The notes under the pieces: generated by a model
The model's input: the letters and a program-made list of their open reading frames with translations, nothing else
Told to the model about the DNA's origin: nothing
The model's database searches: none
Shown: positions 38,068-46,178 of the stretch, one piece after another
Layout of the letters: the number at the start of each line of letters is the position of its first letter
How positions within the stretch are numbered: the stretch's first letter is position 1
Origin: Pseudoalteromonas citrea
Lineage (GTDB): Bacteria; Pseudomonadota; Gammaproteobacteria; Enterobacterales; Alteromonadaceae
DNA: 64,000 bases
Assembly (NCBI RefSeq): GCF_000238375.3
Contig: NZ_AHBZ03000027.1
Span: 62,001 to 126,000, forward strand
Direction of reading: 5' to 3'
Program-made: the position numbers and the translations under genes

Positions 38068-39204
38068 ATGCCTGAATTCAAACTAAATATATTGTTAATT
38101 GACGATGACGAACTGCTTTTAAGGGCGCTTTCGAGAACGTTAAGTAGAATGTATAGGCAGGCTAATGTTGTGTGTTTACAGTACCCAGAAGAATTTATAA
38201 ACTGTATCGAAAATAATGGTATGCCCGACGTTATTTTTTGCGATTCAATGATGCCGGTTGTCTCTGGTACAGACCTACTGAATCGGGCAAAAGAAGTATG
38301 TCCAGCAGCCATCAGATGTTTATTAACGGGAGACTTGAAAGATAACTACCAGTGGCAAATTAATAACACTATCCATTTTCATTTGGTGAAACCGTTTATT
38401 CCAGCTCATTTAATTGAAGTGATAGAGAGTACTCAGCTGTTAGCTGATTTGCCTATCAGCATGTCAATGAAGTCGGTATTAGGGCAACTTAATGAGCTCC
38501 CGTATTTAAGTACAGTCACGCAAAACTTGCTACGCGAAATGGACAAGGGCCAGCCAGACATGAAAGTGTTAATTGAGCAGATAGGCCATGACCCACTAAT
38601 AATGGGGAAAATACTGCAAATCGCCAATTCAGCATATATGGGCTTTGCGCATCATACTAACGACTTTAAACAAGCTTTAATCCGTTTAGGTCAGGAAAGG
38701 TTAAAAGCGATAGTGGTCTGCTGTGCTTTGACTCAGCAGTTATTGAATCAAGTAAAGCAAGATGAGCTGAATAAGATTATTAAGGAGGCCTTTAGTCGTG
38801 CAACTATGGCCCAGTCTCTAGCTCAAATATGGGGAAAAGACACTCAGGCTCAGCGAATGTCTTTTGCTTCAGGCTTACTCAGTGGCGTGGGGGAGTTGAC
38901 ATATAGTTGTTATGTTCAATCAGGTAAAGACAATACCCGAGTATCAAAAAGTGCACTAACTGCTTATTTATTGGCACTTTGGGGTTTTGAGCATGATATT
39001 GTCAGAGCGCAACTAATAGATGAATTACCATTAGGCGATGGGACCAGCCCAACGCTAATTCATAAAGTTGTTGCACATGTGTACCACAATGATGAATTTG
39101 ATTTGGAACCAGTTGATTATGAGTTACTAGAGGGATTGAATTTACTACAGGCGACTCAAGACTGGTTTTTTGAATGGCAAAAAACTCAGAAGGGTAATAT
39201 ATGA
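38068..39204 (+). CDS. Response regulator with HDOD output domain
   Basis: The 378-residue protein has a receiver domain (6-125; acidic cluster DDD 12-14, phospho-acceptor D59 in FCDSMMP, Thr in LLTGD, Lys in LVKPF). An HDOD domain follows (about 135-330; LPYLSTVTQNLLREM, IEQIGHDPLIMGKILQIANSAYMGF, ALIRLGQERLKAIVV). HDOD domains are HD-like but usually lack catalysis and act as protein-interaction or signalling modules. It is the first gene of an operon with H-NOX and a histidine kinase. Its stop overlaps the H-NOX start (ATGA), so translational coupling and phosphorylation by that kinase are likely. Confidence 0.92.
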   Translation: MPEFKLNILLIDDDELLLRALSRTLSRMYRQANVVCLQYPEEFINCIENNGMPDVIFCDSMMPVVSGTDLLNRAKEVCPAAIRCLLTGDLKDNYQWQINNTIHFHLVKPFIPAHLIEVIESTQLLADLPISMSMKSVLGQLNELPYLSTVTQNLLREMDKGQPDMKVLIEQIGHDPLIMGKILQIANSAYMGFAHHTNDFKQALIRLGQERLKAIVVCCALTQQLLNQVKQDELNKIIKEAFSRATMAQSLAQIWGKDTQAQRMSFASGLLSGVGELTYSCYVQSGKDNTRVSKSALTAYLLALWGFEHDIVRAQLIDELPLGDGTSPTLIHKVVAHVYHNDEFDLEPVDYELLEGLNLLQATQDWFFEWQKTQKGNI

Positions 39205-39752
39205 AAGGGGTTATCTTTAGAGGGCTAGAATCTTTAGTTATTGAAAAGTGTGGAATGGCTGCGTGGGAAGCCCTACTGGAAAAGAACGCACCTGATGATA
39301 GGGTATATATATCTGCTCAAAGTTACCCTGATGAGGAGTTATTCGGGCTGGCGCAAGATGTTGCAGTGGCATTGCAACTCCCAATGACGGATGTGTTACG
39401 GGCGTTTGGTGAATACTTATTTGGCTATTTATTGCAGCGCCACCCCACAATCGTTGATGAGTTTGACGGATTTGTGTCGTTAATTATGGGAATAGACTCA
39501 GTGATCCATGTAGAAGTTGCAAAGTTATATCAAGAACCAAACTTACCAAAAATAAGATGTGAAGTGATAGAAGAAGGGTTCATCTTGATGCACTATTATT
39601 CGAGCCGTAAACTTTGCTTGTGTGCAGAAGGACTTATTTATGGCGCAGCTGCGCACTATAATATGAATGTGACGTTAGATCATGTGGAGTGTATGCATAA
39701 AGGGGCTGATGAGTGTGCAATTGAAGTAAGATTTATTAAGGTGGCTGCATGA
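39201..39752 (+). CDS. H-NOX haem nitric-oxide sensor protein
   Basis: The 183-residue stand-alone H-NOX domain (HNOB family) begins MKGVIFRGLESLV. The proximal haem ligand is H103 (in IDSVIHVEVAKLY), the haem-bending proline is P116, and the propionate-binding YxSxR motif is Y132-S134-R136. Residue 140 is Leu, not the Tyr that allows O2 binding in Thermoanaerobacter, so NO selectivity is expected. C139, H161, C164 and C172 match the zinc site described in Shewanella/Vibrio-type H-NOX proteins. The gene overlaps both neighbours by 4 bp (ATGA), with AGAAGGG as ribosome site. It should control the kinase encoded next. Confidence 0.95.
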   Translation: MKGVIFRGLESLVIEKCGMAAWEALLEKNAPDDRVYISAQSYPDEELFGLAQDVAVALQLPMTDVLRAFGEYLFGYLLQRHPTIVDEFDGFVSLIMGIDSVIHVEVAKLYQEPNLPKIRCEVIEEGFILMHYYSSRKLCLCAEGLIYGAAAHYNMNVTLDHVECMHKGADECAIEVRFIKVAA

Positions 39753-40720
39753 GTGAAGTAGGCCATAACTACGAAAAAGCGTATTTAAGGGAAAAGGCCG
39801 CAAGAGATGAACTTGAGCGCTTACTTGAAGATAAAACAAGAGCGTTGTTTAATGCAAACCAAGCACTAGAAGAAAAGATTGAGTTATTGCAAAACCAGCA
39901 AGCAGTCTTAATGCAAACAGAAAAGATGGCGACCCTTGGTACTTTGTCTGCAGGCGTGGCGCATGAAATTAATAACCCACTAGCTTATGTTACCAGTAAT
40001 TTAGAAAGCATTGGCTATTTAAAACCGACTTTAGTTTCGCTATTACAATTAGCACAAAAACTGATGTCACAATCTGTACCAGAGCAAGAGGTCATTGAGA
40101 CCATAACTCAATTAGATAATGGGCTTAGCTTAGAGTTTATTTTAGAAGACTTAGACGAGTTATTAGATGATACCCATGAAGGACTTAAAAGAATAAGTGC
40201 GATTGTGACTAATTTACTGAGTTTTGCACGGCCAAAAAACAATTTAATGGCGATGTCAGATGTGACGGAGTCTCTGGATGGTGCGATAAAGCTATTAACG
40301 AATCAGTTAAAAAATAGCAAGGTAGAGTGTATTAAAGAAGAGTTGCCGCTTACTTACTGTAACTTATCTGCGATTAATCAGGTGTTTGTAAACCTATTAC
40401 TCAATGCAAAGTATGCGTGTGACTTAATGACAGAGCAGTATCCACATCTAGTAGTCAAGCTCTCTGCAGACCCTGAATACATATACATTGAAATAAAAGA
40501 CAATGGCGAAGGAATGAGTGATGAAACAATAGATCGAATCTTTGAACCTTTTTATACGACTAAGCCGGTTGGTAAAGGGACTGGGATGGGGATGGCAATC
40601 GTCTATAGTATAGTGAAAGAACATAGAGGAGATATTTATATAGAAAGTACGTTACGAAAAGGGTCACTGATCAGATGTCGCCTCCCTATTGTGAAAGAGC
40701 CTAATCCTAACTTTGAGTAA
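39749..40720 (+). CDS. H-NOX-associated soluble histidine kinase (HnoK-like)
   Basis: The 323-residue kinase has no membrane segment or recognisable sensor domain. It begins with a coiled coil (about 8-60), then HisKA with phospho-acceptor H72 (GVAHEINNPLAYV), and a HATPase_c domain with N box (NQVFVNLLLNAKYA), G1 (KDNGEGM), F box (IFEPFYTTKP) and G2 (GKGTGMGMAIVY). Lack of its own sensor fits regulation by the H-NOX protein through direct binding, as shown for other proteobacterial H-NOX/kinase pairs. Its start overlaps the H-NOX stop, and AAGGTGG is the ribosome site. Likely targets are the neighbouring REC-HDOD and REC-HD proteins. Confidence 0.92.
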   Translation: MSEVGHNYEKAYLREKAARDELERLLEDKTRALFNANQALEEKIELLQNQQAVLMQTEKMATLGTLSAGVAHEINNPLAYVTSNLESIGYLKPTLVSLLQLAQKLMSQSVPEQEVIETITQLDNGLSLEFILEDLDELLDDTHEGLKRISAIVTNLLSFARPKNNLMAMSDVTESLDGAIKLLTNQLKNSKVECIKEELPLTYCNLSAINQVFVNLLLNAKYACDLMTEQYPHLVVKLSADPEYIYIEIKDNGEGMSDETIDRIFEPFYTTKPVGKGTGMGMAIVYSIVKEHRGDIYIESTLRKGSLIRCRLPIVKEPNPNFE

Positions 40721-41433
40721 AGTAAACGTGATTAGTAGTGAACGGTATTACACCTCATTTTGATTTAATCACCACATCATGCACCTTATAACTTCTTACT
40801 TTGGCTTAATAATTACTTCGCGAATTCAATACTAAATTTTTTCATCCATAAAACAGGCGAGACGTTCTCGTTCTGGCTCGAATAGTTTCCCCCATTATTC
40901 TGCCTAGAGGCTAAGCGAAGTTGGCAATTTTGCTTGTTTCTCGGTATTAAAATACTGAATAAAGAATATTTTATTTCAAAATCACCAAGTTATAACTCTA
41001 ATTATCACAGGCTAATTACCTGTTTATTGGTACTTGATCAAGTTTCTGGTAAATATTATAGGTATTTTAATAACTTAAGGGTATAAGTTATAACGTTTGG
41101 TTATTTCTGTTCTTATTTCTCATTCATTAGTTAATTTAATCCGAAAGTGTCTTTATTAGTAATGAATTCAATATATCACCTTCCAAGTTAATGTTTTTAA
41201 TAATTTAATTAATAAATATTAGTAAACTTAAAGATGAGTCAAATTCATACCAGTAATGACTATCTACGACTGAATATTACTCATCCGATAACTGTAAAAA
41301 TACGAAATTATCATTACTTAGTGGTATTTTGTTGATTAAAAAGTGAACTGTGACATGTTGACGGGTTGGAGCTATGTGTTACTTTTAATGTTAATTTGTT
41401 AAACAAAAGTTACATGTAAAGGTTGGAGAAATC
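40721..41433. other. 713-bp gene-free leader upstream of the chitin operon
   Basis: This very AT-rich stretch contains no credible coding frame. Near the chitinase start, TGTTACTTTT (from about 41377) and AAAAGTTACA (about 41405-41414) form an almost perfect inverted repeat that could fold in the leader RNA. A TTGACG hexamer at 41358-41363 could be a -35 box, but no good -10 box lies at normal distance. I looked for a c-di-GMP riboswitch pattern and saw none. Promoter and chitin-responsive control sites must be here. Confidence 0.45.
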
Positions 41434-44400
41434 ATGAGAACTCAAAAAATGTTCAAGTCGGCACTGAAGTACAGTGCCATTTCATTAGGGTTATTTACAG
41501 GCTTAAGCAATGCGTCAAATTTACCTTATGACTGTACTGGCGTACCTGTGTGGAAGGAAAATACCGCTTACGTTAAGGGCGAGGTTGTACAAAGAGCCGA
41601 TTCAGCTTATGAATCACAGTGGTGGAATAAAGTTGACCCTGTAACCCATTCAAAACCTTGGCAGGAATGGATTAAATTGGGTGTTTGTGACAGCGCTGTC
41701 ACAAACACTCCACCAGTTGTTGCTGGGTTGACGCCCGCGTCAGGTACTGAATTTAACGTTAATGACAGCGTTGCCATTAGTGTTAATGCGACAGATGCAG
41801 ATGGTACTGTTGCTAAAGTCGATTTTTATGTTGATGACGTTCTCATTGCCACCGATACACAAGCATCAGCAGATATGTTTGATGGAACGTGGGCTGCGCA
41901 AGAGGGGTCACATGTTATTTCAGTGAAAGCCACGGATGACAAAGGTGCGGTGTCAACGATGTTGAGCAATCAAGTGATTGTTAAGCAAGTGGTTGATCCT
42001 GTTAATAAAGCACCTGTAGCAGCGTTAGAGTTAGTTAGTCTACCCGGTGAATTGGTGGTCGGTTCAAGCGTTGAGTTTAACTTGTCTGGTAGTGATAGTG
42101 ATGGGCAAGTAACAGCGCTAAGCTTTGCTGTGGATGGTGTTGAAGTTGCATCAAGCAATGGATCTGCAACTACGCATACATGGCAAGCTGCTCAATTAGG
42201 CTCTGTAACATTTACGTTAACGGTAACCGATGATAAGGGCGCTACTGGGGAGATAAGTAAAACGCTAACCGTGATAGATGCGGGTCAAGGCAACAACCGC
42301 GATGCCTGTCAACCAGCGGGTCTTTATCAAACGCCAGGTGTGAACACGCCTTACTGTACAATTTATGATGAAAACGGCCGTGAGGTTATGGGAGCTGATC
42401 ATCCTCGCAGGGTGATAGGTTACTTCACTAGTTGGAGAAATGGTGCTAACGGTCAGCCTAGCTACCTAGTCAATGATATTCCTTGGGATAAAATTACACA
42501 TATTAACTATGCTTTTGCCCATGTTGATGCAGCAAACAAAGTATCAATTGGTGATCCAAACGCACCAGGCAACCCTGCAACCAATATGGAATGGCCTGGT
42601 GTCGCTGGTGCGGAACTGGATCCAAGCTTGCCGTACAAAGGTCACTTTAACCTATTAAACAAATACAAAAAACAGCACCCTGATGTGAAAACATTGATCT
42701 CTGTTGGTGGATGGGCTGAAACAGGTGGTTTCTTTGGTGGTGATGGTAAGCGAGTTAAAAGTGGTGGCTTCTACACGATGACGACCAATGCTGATGGTTC
42801 TGTCAATCACGCTGGTATTGAAGCATTTGCACAAAGCTCTGTTGATTTTATTAAAAAATATGGATTTGACGGCGTTGATGTTGATTATGAATATCCATCA
42901 TCAATGAAAGACTCGGGGCACCCTGATGACTTCCCTATCTCAAATGCTCGCCGCGCTGGTTTGAACGCATCATATCAAGTATTGATGAAGCGTTTACGTG
43001 AAGTACTCGATAAAGCGGGTGAGGCTGACGGTAAGCATTATATGTTAACAATTGCATCCCCATCATCAGGTTATTTACTGCGCGGTATGGAGACTTTCCA
43101 AGTAACGAAGTACCTAGATTACGTGAATATTATGTCATATGACTTGCATGGTGCTTGGAACTCTCATGTTGGTCACAACGCCGCGTTGTTTGATACGGGA
43201 TTAGATTCAGAATTAAAACAATGGAATGTATACGGGACCAAAGAGTTTGAAGGTATTGGCTATCTTAATACGGATTGGGCGGTACGTTATTTCAGAGGTG
43301 CAATATCAGCAGGACGCATAAATATAGGGCTTCCATACTACACACGTGGTTTCCAAAATGTACAAGGTGGCACAAATGGTTTATGGGGCCAAGCAGCGCT
43401 CGCAAACCAAGCTGATTGTGCACCTGGTACGGGCGTAGGTGAGAAGAACAAATGCGGTGATGGCGCTGTCGGTATTGATAACTTATGGCATGACAAAAAT
43501 GATAATGGTTATGAAGTACCTGCGGGTTCAAACCCTCTATGGCATGCCAAAAACTTAGAGAATGGGATCACGCCAAGCTATTTAGGTATTTATGGTTTAA
43601 CACCGGACACGGACCCAACAGACGTACTCACGGGTACCTACACTCGTCATTATGACTCTGTCGCCGTTGCACCATGGCTTTGGAATGCACAAAAGAATGT
43701 ATTCATCTCTATTGAAGATGAAGAGTCTATGGGCACGAAGGTTGATTATGTCATCAATAATGGCCTTGGTGGGATCATGTTCTGGGAACTTGCTGGTGAC
43801 TATGATTACGATGCTGCGAAAGGTGAGTACTTCATGGGTTCAAGCATGACCTCATTGGCTTATAACAAGTTCAATCAAAGCGGTGTTGCATACGACGTTC
43901 ATAATGGTGACCCTACATTTGCGGTACCTGCAGAGTCTGTTGATGTCACATTTACAGCAAAAGACTTCCCTACAGGCGATGATAATTACCCAATAGCGCC
44001 AACATTTGTATTTACCAATAACTCAGGTATTGATTTAAGCGGTGCGAAGATTTCGTTCGATGTGCCGGTATCAACCTCTGCTATTTTCAAATCTAATTGG
44101 AATGCCCAAGAAAAGCTGAAAATGGCAGTTGACGTTAATGGATCAAATACGGCTGGCAACAATATTGGCGGATTCGAAAATGAGTTCCATCGTTTCTCAA
44201 TCACATTAGTAAATGAATGGGGCAGTGTGCCTAAGTCGTTTGCACCAGGTGAAAGCGTAAATGCACAGGTCATGTATTACAACCCAATCACAGGCCCAGC
44301 TAATTTTGTAGCAGAAAAGGACGGAAAGCGTTATGCATTTAAGTTCGAATACCCGAAGCTTCCAGCTGCAAAACCAGGTAATGGCAACGGTGGCCCAGTA

Positions 44401-44577
44401 ACGAGCTGTGAAGGTGTGCCAATTGCTGATATTTCAGTGTACCCGGCATTTCCGCAGTCCACACACGCAGCTGCAGGAGATTTGATAATCCAAGGCACAA
44501 AGGTTTATAAGGCTAAGTGGTGGTCAAATAAAGCACCTGAATCAAGCGGTGATTATACAAAAGTCTGTAATTTATAA
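41434..44577 (+). CDS. Secreted multidomain GH18 chitinase with two CBM5/12-type modules
   Basis: The 1047-residue protein has a signal peptide (ending about residue 27, GLSNAS). It is followed by an N-terminal chitin-binding module (about 30-85; WKENTAYVKGEVVQ..YESQWWNK), two Ig/PKD-like modules (about 90-280), a GH18 TIM barrel (about 325-820), a further beta domain (about 830-985) and a C-terminal chitin-binding module (KVYKAKWWSNKAPE). The catalytic motif is DGVDVDYE with acid/base E486. Other GH18 signatures are SVGGWAETGGFF, YVNIMSYDLHGAW and GGIMFWELAGDYD. It cleaves beta-1,4 GlcNAc links in chitin outside the cell. It is the first gene of the chitin operon, with a GGAG ribosome site. 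Confidence 0.95.
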   Translation: MRTQKMFKSALKYSAISLGLFTGLSNASNLPYDCTGVPVWKENTAYVKGEVVQRADSAYESQWWNKVDPVTHSKPWQEWIKLGVCDSAVTNTPPVVAGLTPASGTEFNVNDSVAISVNATDADGTVAKVDFYVDDVLIATDTQASADMFDGTWAAQEGSHVISVKATDDKGAVSTMLSNQVIVKQVVDPVNKAPVAALELVSLPGELVVGSSVEFNLSGSDSDGQVTALSFAVDGVEVASSNGSATTHTWQAAQLGSVTFTLTVTDDKGATGEISKTLTVIDAGQGNNRDACQPAGLYQTPGVNTPYCTIYDENGREVMGADHPRRVIGYFTSWRNGANGQPSYLVNDIPWDKITHINYAFAHVDAANKVSIGDPNAPGNPATNMEWPGVAGAELDPSLPYKGHFNLLNKYKKQHPDVKTLISVGGWAETGGFFGGDGKRVKSGGFYTMTTNADGSVNHAGIEAFAQSSVDFIKKYGFDGVDVDYEYPSSMKDSGHPDDFPISNARRAGLNASYQVLMKRLREVLDKAGEADGKHYMLTIASPSSGYLLRGMETFQVTKYLDYVNIMSYDLHGAWNSHVGHNAALFDTGLDSELKQWNVYGTKEFEGIGYLNTDWAVRYFRGAISAGRINIGLPYYTRGFQNVQGGTNGLWGQAALANQADCAPGTGVGEKNKCGDGAVGIDNLWHDKNDNGYEVPAGSNPLWHAKNLENGITPSYLGIYGLTPDTDPTDVLTGTYTRHYDSVAVAPWLWNAQKNVFISIEDEESMGTKVDYVINNGLGGIMFWELAGDYDYDAAKGEYFMGSSMTSLAYNKFNQSGVAYDVHNGDPTFAVPAESVDVTFTAKDFPTGDDNYPIAPTFVFTNNSGIDLSGAKISFDVPVSTSAIFKSNWNAQEKLKMAVDVNGSNTAGNNIGGFENEFHRFSITLVNEWGSVPKSFAPGESVNAQVMYYNPITGPANFVAEKDGKRYAFKFEYPKLPAAKPGNGNGGPVTSCEGVPIADISVYPAFPQSTHAAAGDLIIQGTKVYKAKWWSNKAPESSGDYTKVCNL

Positions 44578-44587
44578 GCTTCAACTA

Positions 44588-44614
44588 TTATAGGGCAGCC
44601 TAGCTGCCCTATAA
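44588..44614 (+). promoter_or_regulatory. Intercistronic stem-loop between chitinase and LPMO genes
   Basis: Perfect 12-bp arms (TTATAGGGCAGC / GCTGCCCTATAA) with a CTA loop lie 10 bp after the chitinase stop. They end 1 nt before the AAAGGA ribosome site of the next gene. Instead of a T-run it is followed by AAAAGG, so it is more likely an mRNA-processing or stability element than a full terminator. Confidence 0.7.
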
Positions 44615-44626
44615 AAAGGAATGATT

Positions 44627-46063
44627 ATGAACAAGCAAGATAAAAGAGTATCACAAGCGGGTATAGGCCTCGGTGCAATTGCGCTGAGCGTGCTAAGCCA
44701 AACGGTTATGGCACATGGTTTTATGGAATTCCCCAAAGCAAGGCAAGCTATTTGTCAGGCCCAAGGAGGCTATTGGTGGCCTGATGATGGTTCAAACATT
44801 CCAAACTTGGCGTGTCGAGCAGCATTTTTAGAGTCTGGACATGTGCAGTTTATTCAGGAGCATGAATTTGCTGCGAATACACCCGATTATAACAACCAAG
44901 CCGCGGTAGAAAAGAACATTCCAAATGGCACTTTATGCGCTGCAGGTTCTCATGAAAAGCGTGGTATGAATCTACCATCTGAGCATTGGCAAAGAACAGA
45001 AGTCACGCCCAATGCACAAAATGAGTTGGCCATAAGATTTAGAGCAACAACACCTCACAACCCGAGTTTTTGGAAATTTTATATAAGTAAGCCAACGTTT
45101 AACCCTAGTGTAGATACATTGGGTTGGCAGGATGTTGAGTTAGTGACAGAAGTTGGCAATGTTGACTTTGTTAAAGACCCTGATGGTAAACGCTTTTATG
45201 AAATGAAAGTGTCAATTCCGCAAGACCGCGTTGGTGATGCAATTTTATATACTCGCTGGCAACGCAATGATGTTGTGGGTGAAGGGTTTTATAACTGTAG
45301 TGATGTAACGATTGTACGCGATTCAGGTCCTGTTACGTGGACAAGTGCTGGGTATTTCGTTAAGCAAGGTCAAAATGCCAAAGCAACAGACACAGTTTGG
45401 GCGCGTGTTTTCGATGGTACAGGCAAGGAGATTGTGAGTAAGTCGATAAAAATCACGCCGCAAAATGAGGCTTCATGGCAGCAGTTGTTAGCGGATGAAC
45501 TAAATTTAGACCATGCCAATACAGTTCAAGTAGGTGTTCGTCAAGCCAATGGAAATATTGTGTTTGACGGGCAAAATGTGTTGTCAAATGAGGTGTTTGT
45601 TAGCAATGCTAATTATACTTATAACCTCTCGATTCAAGTTCAAGCACCAAATACAGCCCCTAAAATTCATAAACCAGACCCTTTTATACTAGACGAAAGC
45701 ACAACGGCTAAATTGCATGTACATGCTTTTGACGACGAACAACAAGCTTTAATTTACCAATGGCAAGTTCCAAGTCCACTCACATTTACCGGCACTGGTG
45801 CCACGATTGATGTGACTGCGCCAGTCGTTGACGGTGATACGAGCTATTCAATTACGGTAACTGTATCAGATGGTGAATTGAGCACGTCTGCAGTTGTGCC
45901 GGTCACAGTTAAAAGCACAGGTATACCACAGTTGCCGGCTTGGAGTGCGAGTAAGACTTATGTTGCCGGTGACAAAGTGGCTCATGAGAATATCAATTAT
46001 CAGGCTAAATGGTGGAATGTAGGTGAGGAGCCCGGTACCGCGCAAGTTTGGAAGAAATTATAG
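44627..46063 (+). CDS. AA10 lytic polysaccharide monooxygenase (chitin-binding protein) with C-terminal CBM5/12
   Basis: The ATG at 44627 is chosen because AAGGA lies 6 nt before it but abuts the ATG at 44621. The 478-residue protein has a signal cut before H30 (VMA^HGFMEFPKARQ). That places the copper-binding His at the mature N-terminus as AA10 requires. The second brace histidine is H144 (TTPHNPSFWKFYISKP). The catalytic domain ends near VGEGFYNCSDV with an axial Phe. A GbpA-like middle domain (about 235-345), an Ig/PKD-like module (about 345-430) and a CBM5/12 (YQAKWWNVGEEPG) follow. It oxidatively breaks crystalline chitin, aiding the flanking chitinases. Confidence 0.95.
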   Translation: MNKQDKRVSQAGIGLGAIALSVLSQTVMAHGFMEFPKARQAICQAQGGYWWPDDGSNIPNLACRAAFLESGHVQFIQEHEFAANTPDYNNQAAVEKNIPNGTLCAAGSHEKRGMNLPSEHWQRTEVTPNAQNELAIRFRATTPHNPSFWKFYISKPTFNPSVDTLGWQDVELVTEVGNVDFVKDPDGKRFYEMKVSIPQDRVGDAILYTRWQRNDVVGEGFYNCSDVTIVRDSGPVTWTSAGYFVKQGQNAKATDTVWARVFDGTGKEIVSKSIKITPQNEASWQQLLADELNLDHANTVQVGVRQANGNIVFDGQNVLSNEVFVSNANYTYNLSIQVQAPNTAPKIHKPDPFILDESTTAKLHVHAFDDEQQALIYQWQVPSPLTFTGTGATIDVTAPVVDGDTSYSITVTVSDGELSTSAVVPVTVKSTGIPQLPAWSASKTYVAGDKVAHENINYQAKWWNVGEEPGTAQVWKKL

Positions 46064-46178
46064 TATATGCAAATAATTGCCAGTAAAAACAAGTACTTAA
46101 TTCGGTTTAATTTAGTAGTACAACAACAATCATCCACCCTATTGGTTGGATACAACATGTAAAGAAGGTTGAAAAGTA

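Noticed and set aside
40721-41433. c-di-GMP riboswitch in front of the chitin operon
   Set aside because: The conserved GEMM core patterns were not found on either strand of the leader by eye.
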